This document shows positions 1-5,569 of a DNA stretch of 6,644 nucleotides, in pieces; position 1 is the first letter of the stretch, and each line of letters begins with the position of its first letter. The position numbers and the translations under genes were made by a program. The notes beneath the pieces were generated by a model. It did no database searches. It worked only from the letters and a program-made list of their open reading frames with translations, and was not told the origin of the DNA. The DNA lies in the NCBI RefSeq assembly GCF_937890585.1, contig NZ_CALACG010000147.1, positions 1 to 6,644 of the forward strand, written 5' to 3'. The DNA comes from an uncultured Campylobacter sp. GTDB taxonomy: Bacteria > Campylobacterota > Campylobacteria > Campylobacterales > Campylobacteraceae.

Positions 1-670
1 ATATAAAAGCATTCCTCCAATTTTGATTATTTATAGTATTTGTTTTTCTTAAGATTTGCAACTCTAAATCTTGTCTATCAACTTTTTTTGCTTTAATTTT
101 ATATATCAACAAAACTTTAAGCAGAAAATACAATTCAAAAATACGATTATCCCTTACATAATATTGTGAAATGATCTTTAAATTTTCCTGCTTGCTGTTA
201 CCAAGTTTTTTAAGTTCATTCTCCCCAACAAGTCTAACAGCCAAATTTTTAGAATTAATTTCTATAATTTTTTTAGTATCAGGATACTTAAAAAGTCCTA
301 TATTAAATTCATTTAGCCTAAGAACACTATCTGGAAAAATATAAATACTATAAAATTTTTCAAATTCACAAAAATTATAATTTTTATTTGTAAGCTTATT
401 TTTCGCAAAATATTCATATTGAAAAATTTGTCCAATACCACGAACATAGTCAGTTACATTTATTTCACCGCCCTTACACTCCATGATTGCACGCACACTA
501 TTGTTCTCAAATATAGTAAAGTCAGCAATTATGCCATTTATATATTTATCTTCACGTACAAATTTAACATTTGAAAAATCAATATCCAAACTTTTACAAA
601 TATCTTTTTGGATATCATAATTTGTAAAAATTTCATCTTGAAAAGCTTTCTCTAATCCAAAATCATGCAT
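1..670 (-). CDS. Putative PD-(D/E)XK nuclease, restriction endonuclease-like (partial, C-terminus beyond left edge)
   Basis: An uninterrupted frame of 223 codons runs from an ATG at 670 to the window edge with no stop. Residues 47-68 carry a PD-(D/E)XK-type catalytic core: D50 in IIADFTIF, then E64 and K66 in AIMECKGGE (D-x13-E-x-K). A helix with Q81 and Q84 follows in GIGQIFQYEYF, a layout seen in many type II restriction enzymes. Residues about 165-203 are helical and rich in Leu, Ile and Lys. The visible end, LRKTNTINNQNWRNAFI, looks like the start of a small winged-helix domain. The start codon overlaps the last 8 bases of trpF, and GGAGG lies 12 bases upstream inside trpF, so translation is probably coupled. 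G+C is roughly a quarter, against about 40% in the trp genes, and codons favour AAA, ATA and TTA, which suggests horizontal acquisition. I do not recognise the exact family or target site. Alternatives are a DNA-repair or defence nuclease of the same fold. The reading frame is certain; the nuclease call is inferred from the motif. Confidence 0.72.
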   Translation of the reverse strand, partial: MHDFGLEKAFQDEIFTNYDIQKDICKSLDIDFSNVKFVREDKYINGIIADFTIFENNSVRAIMECKGGEINVTDYVRGIGQIFQYEYFAKNKLTNKNYNFCEFEKFYSIYIFPDSVLRLNEFNIGLFKYPDTKKIIEINSKNLAVRLVGENELKKLGNSKQENLKIISQYYVRDNRIFELYFLLKVLLIYKIKAKKVDRQDLELQILRKTNTINNQNWRNAFI

Positions 671-1268
671 TGATATTTAAAACCTCCAAAATTCTCTCTA
701 TCTTTTGCGCATCTTTTATGCCGTTTTCGTCCTCGACTTTGGAGTTGATATCGACTAGATATGGCCTAAATTTCAGCGCCTCTTTTATATTGTGCTCGCC
801 TATGCCTCCAGCCATGCCAAATTTAAACTTGACCTCTTTTAAAATTTCCCACTCAAAGCTAGTGCCGTTTCCGCCGGCATTTTCGCCCTTGCAGTCAAAA
901 AGTGCCATGTCAAAATGCTTAAAATCAATCTCTGGCAAGCTATCTTTCACGCTAAAAACCTGCCAAATCTCAAGCCCCATATCTTTTAAATTTGCATGCA
1001 AATTTTCACTGATTACTCCGTGCACTTGAGCTACGTCAAGCCCTGCAAACTGGCAAATTTCCATTATCTCACAATCACTTTGCTCCGCAAAAACGCCAAC
1101 TACTTTTTTGCCTTTGCTATGAGCAAATTTAGCTATCTGCCTAGCTAAATTTAGCTCGACCTTTCTTTTGCTTTTAGCAAATATCAGCCCGATAAAATCA
1201 ACATCCAAAGCGCAAACCGCACTTGCCTCATCTAGCGTTTTGATGCCACAAATTTTAACTAGCGCCAT
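663..1268 (-). CDS. trpF: Phosphoribosylanthranilate isomerase TrpF
   Basis: A cytoplasmic TIM-barrel enzyme that converts N-(5-phosphoribosyl)anthranilate to the carboxyphenylamino-deoxyribulose phosphate of tryptophan synthesis. The 201 residues match the usual single-domain length. The N-terminus KICGIKT places the catalytic base Cys at position 7, as in the family. GLIFAKSKR (27-35) corresponds to the GFVF..SPR phosphate-site region. QVHG (81-84) matches the family LQLHG. D125 in ALFDCKGE is the expected general acid. AGGNGTSFEW, FGMAGGI (150-156) and VDINSKVED (172-180) are the late-barrel phosphate-binding segments. The ATG overlaps the trpGD stop by one base (TAATG), so the two genes are translationally coupled; a weak AAAGG sits 10 bases upstream. 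The family SSGVE motif reads NSKVE here, an unusual Gly-to-Lys exchange. The catalytic residues are intact, so I expect an active enzyme. Confidence 0.96.
   Translation of the reverse strand: MALVKICGIKTLDEASAVCALDVDFIGLIFAKSKRKVELNLARQIAKFAHSKGKKVVGVFAEQSDCEIMEICQFAGLDVAQVHGVISENLHANLKDMGLEIWQVFSVKDSLPEIDFKHFDMALFDCKGENAGGNGTSFEWEILKEVKFKFGMAGGIGEHNIKEALKFRPYLVDINSKVEDENGIKDAQKIERILEVLNINA
683..687 (-). promoter_or_regulatory. Shine-Dalgarno for the nuclease gene, inside trpF
   Basis: The minus strand reads GGAGG here, a perfect anti-16S match inside the trpF codons for Leu-Glu-Val. The spacing to the ATG at 670 is 12 bases, longer than ideal. No better site lies closer, so this match and the overlap with the trpF stop decide the start. 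Confidence 0.55.
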
Positions 1269-2872
1269 TACGCTTGCGCCTTTATAAACTCTTCATAAAA
1301 TTTATATGCCTTACCAGAATTTATAGCCTCAAGCACCATTTTTTTGGCCTCGTCTGGGCTCTTTGCACCATCAGCTGCGTAGAGTGCAAACATCGCATTA
1401 AAGACCACGATGTCAAATTTTGCCCCCTGTTCCTCGCCTTTTAGCGTGCGTATCAAGGTTTTGGCGTTTTCTTCTGGTGTGTCACCCTCGATGTCGCTAT
1501 GCAGCGCTCTTTTAAAGCCAAACTGCTCTGGCGTGATGCTATACTCAAAAATTTCGCCATTTTTTAGCTCCACAACGCTCGTTTCACTACAAAGCGTGAT
1601 CTCGTCTAATCCGTCATCGCCGCGGACGACCAAAGCGTGCTTTCTGCCAAGGATCTTAAGCGTCTGAGCGTATAGTTTTAGCACTGGCTTATGATAGACG
1701 CCAACTAGCTGGTTTGTAAGGTTTAAATTTGGATTTAAAAGCGGCCCAAGCACGTTAAAGACAGTTCTTATGCCAAGTCTTTGGCGCACTTCTCGCACTT
1801 CGCCAACAAGTGGATGGAAAAACGGCGCATGAAAAAAGGCTAAATTTTTATTTGCTAAATTTTCACGCTGTTTTGCCAGTGATTTTTCACTTTTTACGCC
1901 TAAAATTTCAAGTACATCAGAGCTACCAGACTTACTTGAAACTGCCTTGTTGCCGTGTTTTGCGACCTTTATGCCAAGACTTGCAAGGATAAATGCAACT
2001 GTAGTTGAGATATTTATCGTCTTAAAGCCATCTCCACCAGTGCCGCAAAGATCGATCATAGGCGTGTCGTCACGGTAGGTTTGCGAGTATTTTAAGATAT
2101 TTTTTGCAAGCGCTGCAAGGCTTTTTGGGTATAAGCTCTTTTCGCTAATTAGCACCAAAAGGGCTGAAAGCTGCACGATCTCATACTCTTTGCTAGCTAT
2201 TATCTCGCAAATTTGCTCAAAGTCGCTATCATCAAGCGGTATGCTCTCTTGAAGCTTGATAAGATAAGGCTTAAGTGAGCGGATCTTAGGCTCTTTTACC
2301 TCATCTTTTGCCTTGAAATTTACAAAATTTTCAACTATTTTTTTGCCGTATTGTGTGAAGTAGCTTTCAGGGTGAAACTGGATGCCAAAGATCGGCTTAT
2401 CTTTAACGCTAAGTGCCATAACTACGCCATCATCACTCACCGCATCAGCGCTTAGCCCAGCTGGGAGCTCGTCCACATAAAGCGAGTGGTAGCGCATAAC
2501 CTCAAATCGCTCAGGCAGCCCTGCAAAGAGCGGCTCTTTGTTTTTCACGTCTATAAACGAGGTCTTGCCGTGAAGCGGGTCGTCTAGTCTTTTTATCTTT
2601 GCGCCGTAGCTTAGACCGATGGCTTGGTGTCCAAGGCAAATGCCAAGCACTGGCACGCCAAGGTCTGCCTGCAAAATTTCTAAGCAAACTCCGCTATCTT
2701 TTGGGTGCTTTGGCCCTGGGCTTAGGATGATCTTACTTGGGTTTAGTTTTTTGATCTCTTCAAGCGTTATCTTGTCGTTTCTAACGCATCTAACCTCTTC
2801 TCTGGTGAGCTCTTTTACGTACTGCTCGACGTTGAAGACAAAACTATCGTAGTTATCTATAAGTAAAATCAA
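1268..2872 (-). CDS. trpGD: Bifunctional anthranilate synthase glutaminase / anthranilate phosphoribosyltransferase TrpGD (TTG start)
   Basis: A fusion of two tryptophan enzymes in 534 residues. Residues 1-190 are a class I glutamine amidotransferase: ILSPGP (49-54) in the oxyanion region, nucleophile C79 in GICLGH, and H167 and E169 in FHPES completing the triad. This half supplies ammonia to TrpE. After a linker of about 15 residues, residues 205-534 are TrpD, which joins anthranilate to PRPP: LCGTGGDG (275-282), NISTTVAF (287-294), KHGNKAVSSKSGSSDV (305-320), LGIRTVFNVLGPLLNP (366-381) and the metal-binding DGLDEIT (420-426). The start is TTG: MILLIDNYDS is the canonical TrpG beginning, AAAAGGA lies 6 bases upstream, and an in-frame TAG two codons before excludes an upstream start. 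The same fusion occurs in C. jejuni and E. coli. Its partner trpE is not upstream; recR is. Both active sites appear intact. Confidence 0.97.
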   Translation of the reverse strand: MILLIDNYDSFVFNVEQYVKELTREEVRCVRNDKITLEEIKKLNPSKIILSPGPKHPKDSGVCLEILQADLGVPVLGICLGHQAIGLSYGAKIKRLDDPLHGKTSFIDVKNKEPLFAGLPERFEVMRYHSLYVDELPAGLSADAVSDDGVVMALSVKDKPIFGIQFHPESYFTQYGKKIVENFVNFKAKDEVKEPKIRSLKPYLIKLQESIPLDDSDFEQICEIIASKEYEIVQLSALLVLISEKSLYPKSLAALAKNILKYSQTYRDDTPMIDLCGTGGDGFKTINISTTVAFILASLGIKVAKHGNKAVSSKSGSSDVLEILGVKSEKSLAKQRENLANKNLAFFHAPFFHPLVGEVREVRQRLGIRTVFNVLGPLLNPNLNLTNQLVGVYHKPVLKLYAQTLKILGRKHALVVRGDDGLDEITLCSETSVVELKNGEIFEYSITPEQFGFKRALHSDIEGDTPEENAKTLIRTLKGEEQGAKFDIVVFNAMFALYAADGAKSPDEAKKMVLEAINSGKAYKFYEEFIKAQA

Positions 2873-2878
2873 TCTCTA

Positions 2879-2885
2879 TCCTTTT
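2879..2885 (-). promoter_or_regulatory. Shine-Dalgarno that fixes the TTG start of trpGD
   Basis: The minus strand reads AAAAGGA, followed by TAGAGA and then TTG. The 6-base spacing is optimal, and the TAG in between is in frame with trpGD. This supports TTG at 2872 rather than any upstream or distant internal ATG. Confidence 0.75.
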
Positions 2886-2911
2886 AAATTTAGCGGCGGA
2901 TTGGGCTAAAT

Positions 2912-2917
2912 ATTATA
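2912..2917 (-). promoter_or_regulatory. Candidate -10 box for trpGD-trpF
   Basis: The minus strand reads TATAAT, 39 bases ahead of the TTG start. A second TATAAT lies at 2930-2935. The 80-base gap between recR and trpGD is otherwise AT-rich with a short GC patch near 2891-2905. Either box would give a leader of only about 30-50 bases, too short for a trpL-type attenuator, and I see no Trp-codon leader peptide. No GC-rich terminator separates recR from trpGD, so read-through from racRS-recR is also possible. Epsilonproteobacterial -35 boxes are weakly conserved and none is claimed. Confidence 0.45.
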
Positions 2918-2952
2918 AATTTAGGTGAGATTATAACTAAAAGAAATTTTAA

Positions 2953-3525
2953 TTAGGCTTTTGTGCGGCTCTCGTAGGCCTTTAAAAGTGAGAGCATATC
3001 GACGTTTTCTAAATTTACACCAGTTGGCACGCCTTGAGCGATCTTGCTAAATGAAATTTCACTCATGCCAAGCTTGTCCTCGACATAAAGCATAAGAGCG
3101 TCTGAATTTAGCCCCGGCGTAAAGGCAAAGACGACCTCTTTTGAGCCATTTTGCGTAATAGCACTTCGCAACCTCTCTATGGCCTCCTCGTCGATCTCAT
3201 CAAGCACGAAGTAAAGTCCGTTATAAATGCCATTTTGCTCAAAGACTAAGATATCTTTTGGGCTCTCAACCAGCAAGATGACCTCGCTATCTCTGCTCTC
3301 GTCACTGCAAATGTCGCAAATTTCATTTTCACTTAGCCCACCGCAACGCTCACAACGCTTGATAAATCTCACCGCATCTTCGATATTTTGCGCGAGCCTT
3401 AGCCCTGCAAAGCTATCTTGCATGCAGACAAAGTAGGCAAACCTTGCGGCTGACTTTTTACCCACACCTGGTAGCTTGGCAAAAGACTCAGTTAGCTCGT
3501 TAAATTTCTCTAAGCCCCTTTTCAT
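2953..3525 (-). CDS. recR: Recombination mediator protein RecR
   Basis: A cytoplasmic DNA-binding protein that, with RecO (and RecF where present), loads RecA onto SSB-coated gaps. The 190 residues are slightly shorter than the usual 198-200. Residues 8-30 hold the helix-hairpin-helix with KLPGVGKKSAARFAY. A C4 zinc finger uses C58, C61, C70 and C73 (CERCGG, CDIC). The Toprim domain begins at 82 with VILLVESPKDILVFE, and the C-terminal segment GVPTGVNLENVDMLSLL (166-182) matches the family GvPvGgdLE...TL motif. Two parts diverge: the loop equivalent to LSPLdGIGP is missing after YFVLDE, and the family TVEGEAT segment reads TPGLNSDAL. The ATG overlaps the racS stop (ATGA), and only a weak AAAGG lies 10 bases upstream, so translation likely depends on racS. 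recR beside racRS matches my memory of the C. jejuni order. Confidence 0.96.
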   Translation of the reverse strand: MKRGLEKFNELTESFAKLPGVGKKSAARFAYFVCMQDSFAGLRLAQNIEDAVRFIKRCERCGGLSENEICDICSDESRDSEVILLVESPKDILVFEQNGIYNGLYFVLDEIDEEAIERLRSAITQNGSKEVVFAFTPGLNSDALMLYVEDKLGMSEISFSKIAQGVPTGVNLENVDMLSLLKAYESRTKA

Positions 3526-4778
3526 GCGCGTTTTGCCTTTGCACGAAGTAAAATTTTAAAGACGTGATAGCCGTCCTCGTAGTCGTAAGCAAGCTCAAAT
3601 TTTTGCATCTGACAAATTTGCTCGATGATGTAAAGTCCAAGCCCCATGCCGCTTCCAGCACTCACTTTATCGCCGCGCACGAAGGCTTGTTTGTAGTAGT
3701 CAATCGGGTGATTTAGCTTTTTACCTAAATTTTTAACCGCTATAAATTCGCTATCGCAGATCAAAATAGCCTTCTTATCCTCCGCGTATTTTAGGGCGTT
3801 ATCTATCAAATTTTTAATCGCCAAACTAAAAAGCTGAAAATCCACTCTCAATATAACGTCGTCTCTGATATCACAGCTCACTCGCTCTTCAAATTTATCA
3901 AGCATAAGCATATCTTGCACCTGCTCTAAAATAAGCGAAAAATGGCACTCTTGATAGTTTATGGCGTAGCTTTTAGAAAGAAGCTGCTCGACCTTACTAA
4001 ATTCATTTATAAGCATCTCAAGGCGCTCAAAAACGTTTATAAGCCTCATCTTTTGAGTGTCGTTTGCGACCATTTCTGAGACGATCCTGCCCTTGCCAAT
4101 AGGCGTCTTTAGCTCATGCATGATCGCACGTAAAAATAGCTGCCTTGAGCGGATGAGCTCTCTGATCTTGCAAACGGCGTTGTCAAACTCGACCGCCACC
4201 TGCCCGATCTCGTCTTGCTCGTTTTCATTTAGCCTTGCAGTCATCGCCATCTCCATATTGCCGCTGGCAAATTTCCTGATATCTTTGCTAAGTCTTCTAA
4301 GCGGCAAGAGGCTTCTAAGCACCGAGACATAAAGCGAGATAAGAAGAGCCGAGATGATCAAAAATGCCACCCAAAGCGGGTCATTTACGTGCCTTGCGTC
4401 GTTACTCTCAAGTAGCAGCTGAAAAGATGGATTTTTGATAAGCAGGTACAAATCGCCCTTGTAGTTCACTGACTGCACCACACCAAGAGGAGTGTGCTGA
4501 GTGACTAGGGCTGTGCCATTTGCCACGACTGATGTGGCTAAATTTTTATTGCCTACGTACTCTAGGTTGAAGTTTTTAAAGTAGTGTTCCAAATCTCTTG
4601 GAGGGTTGCCGCGCTCATAGAGTGCTACGAGGTAGTTCATAGCACTGATCTGACGGTCTTTTAGCTTCTCAAGGGCACTTTCTTGCTGAATGTTTGCAAA
4701 TGTCACAAAAAGCAAGCACATCAGCGAGAAAGCGATGGCAAAGATGATAGTTATCTTGGTAGTTATGGAGTATTTCAT
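3522..4778 (-). CDS. racS: Sensor histidine kinase RacS (ArsS-like)
   Basis: A membrane kinase that autophosphorylates on His and passes phosphate to RacR. The 418 residues run in this order: transmembrane helix about 9-28; a periplasmic sensor segment of about 105 residues (30-134) with no recognised domain; a second transmembrane helix about 135-154; HAMP about 155-208, with the start PLRRLSKDI and the later NEQDEIGQVAVEFD; HisKA with phosphoacceptor H221 in MHELKTPIGKGR; and HATPase_c with the N box NLIDNALKYAE (323-333) and the G2 box GSGMGLGLYI (375-384). The G1 box, usually DxGxG, reads VKNLGKKL (348-355), a degenerate form I also associate with ArsS-type kinases. ATGA overlaps join it to racR upstream and recR downstream. 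The order with recR and divergent dnaJ supports racS rather than another paralogue; the sensed signal cannot be read from the sequence. HP0165 ArsS is the closest other identity I would consider. Confidence 0.9.
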   Translation of the reverse strand: MKYSITTKITIIFAIAFSLMCLLFVTFANIQQESALEKLKDRQISAMNYLVALYERGNPPRDLEHYFKNFNLEYVGNKNLATSVVANGTALVTQHTPLGVVQSVNYKGDLYLLIKNPSFQLLLESNDARHVNDPLWVAFLIISALLISLYVSVLRSLLPLRRLSKDIRKFASGNMEMAMTARLNENEQDEIGQVAVEFDNAVCKIRELIRSRQLFLRAIMHELKTPIGKGRIVSEMVANDTQKMRLINVFERLEMLINEFSKVEQLLSKSYAINYQECHFSLILEQVQDMLMLDKFEERVSCDIRDDVILRVDFQLFSLAIKNLIDNALKYAEDKKAILICDSEFIAVKNLGKKLNHPIDYYKQAFVRGDKVSAGSGMGLGLYIIEQICQMQKFELAYDYEDGYHVFKILLRAKAKRA

Positions 4779-5446
4779 CCGATAAGCTTATATCCTATGC
4801 CTCTAACTGAAAAAATATGTTTTGGCGCTTTTGAGCTATCGCCGATCTTCGTTCTAAGGCGTCCGATGATGACGTCTAAGCTCTTTGAGTCCTTGTCTTT
4901 TAGGCTCTTGCAGTTATAAACTAGCTGCTCACGAGAGACTGAAAAGCTGTGCTGTTTGATGAGATAAGTTAAAATTTCATACTCGGCTGGTGTTAAAGCA
5001 AGGGCTTCATTATTAAAGTAAATTTCGTGGCGCTTATCGTCTATCCTAAATGCGCTATCAATGACCTCTTCTTGCACTTCGTTTGTCTTTTTATATCTTC
5101 TAATAAGGCTTGTGATACGAGCATACATCTCTTTTGGATCGTATGGTTTTGGTAGGTAGTCGTCCGCTCCAAGCTGAAGGCCAACGACCTTGTCGCTTAT
5201 GTCACTGCGAGCCGAGCTGATGATGATAGGTATGTCGTATTTTTGGCGAATTTCTTTGCAAACTTCAAGGCCGTCTATGCCTGGTAAAGTAAGGTCAAGT
5301 ATGAGCAGATCATAGTTTTTTATCCCTGCGCTTAGGCCTAGATATGGGTCTTCAAAGTTAGTCACTTTTATATTAAAGCTATCAAGATATTCAGATAAAA
5401 TTTGAGCAAATTCTGGATCGTCTTCGATCATTAAAACATTAATCAT
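4775..5446 (-). CDS. racR: Response regulator RacR, OmpR/PhoB family
   Basis: A cytoplasmic transcription factor controlled by RacS. The 223 residues hold a receiver domain (1-118) with acidic pocket D9-D10, phosphoacceptor D51 in LILDLTLPGIDG, switch S78 in IISSAR, and K100 in DDYLPKPYD. A winged-helix DNA-binding domain (about 130-223) follows, with LTPAEYEIL, the recognition helix region SLDVIIGRLRTKIGD and the end IFSVRGIGYKLIG. The ATG at 5446 has AAGGA 7 bases upstream (5454-5458). It is the first gene of the racR-racS-recR run and has its own candidate -10 box. In C. jejuni, RacR is reported to affect growth at 42 degrees and chick colonisation, and dnaJ lies divergently upstream as here. 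The family is certain; the name rests on gene order and resemblance. Confidence 0.92.
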   Translation of the reverse strand: MINVLMIEDDPEFAQILSEYLDSFNIKVTNFEDPYLGLSAGIKNYDLLILDLTLPGIDGLEVCKEIRQKYDIPIIISSARSDISDKVVGLQLGADDYLPKPYDPKEMYARITSLIRRYKKTNEVQEEVIDSAFRIDDKRHEIYFNNEALALTPAEYEILTYLIKQHSFSVSREQLVYNCKSLKDKDSKSLDVIIGRLRTKIGDSSKAPKHIFSVRGIGYKLIG

Positions 5447-5478
5447 AATTTTTTCCTTTTGACTAAAAATAGTTAGAG

Positions 5479-5484
5479 ATTATA
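5479..5484 (-). promoter_or_regulatory. Candidate -10 box for racR-racS-recR
   Basis: The minus strand reads TATAAT 32 bases before the racR ATG, in the sequence CCGTATAATCTC, which would give a leader of roughly 25 bases. The upstream DNA is a run of A and T as usual for epsilonproteobacterial sigma-70 promoters, without a clear -35 box. Confidence 0.6.
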
Positions 5485-5505
5485 CGGCAAAAATGTAAAT
5501 TCTTT

Positions 5506-5517
5506 TTTAAATTTAAA
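5506..5517. repeat. 12-base perfect palindrome between the divergent promoters
   Basis: TTTAAATTTAAA reads the same on both strands and sits between the candidate -10 boxes of racR (5479-5484) and dnaJ (5528-5533), at about the -35 region of each. It could be an operator for both directions. Such AT-only palindromes also arise by chance in AT-rich DNA, so a regulatory role is only a suggestion. Confidence 0.3.
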
Positions 5518-5527
5518 CTTTTTTGGA

Positions 5528-5533
5528 TAAAAT
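5528..5533 (+). promoter_or_regulatory. Candidate -10 box for dnaJ
   Basis: TAAAAT follows a T-rich stretch and TTGGA, 36 bases before the GTG start. It matches the -10 consensus at five of six positions. No CIRCE or HAIR heat-shock operator is visible between 5447 and 5569. Confidence 0.45.
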
Positions 5534-5559
5534 CGCAAATTTAAAATAAGCTTAATAAC

Positions 5560-5564
5560 AAGGA
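5560..5564 (+). promoter_or_regulatory. Shine-Dalgarno that fixes the GTG start of dnaJ
   Basis: AAGGA lies 5 bases ahead of GTG at 5570. An ATG two bases earlier, at 5568, is in another frame and does not lead into DnaJ, so the GTG is the start. Confidence 0.7.
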
Positions 5565-5569
5565 AAGAT

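Noticed and set aside
1..670. CRISPR array, tRNA or insertion-sequence ends in the AT-rich segment
   Set aside because: No regularly spaced repeats, cloverleaf or terminal inverted repeats were seen; the segment is explained by one open frame.
670..1029. A 119-codon plus-strand frame
   Set aside because: It is antisense to the well-supported trpF gene and has no recognisable features.
2936..2958. Possible terminator hairpin after recR
   Set aside because: Only a short CTAA/TTAG pairing in AT-rich DNA with no GC stem was found; it is too weak to call.
5447..5569. CIRCE or HAIR heat-shock operator upstream of dnaJ
   Set aside because: I looked for TTAGCACTC/GAGTGCTAA and CTTGAGT/ACTCAAG inverted repeats and found neither.
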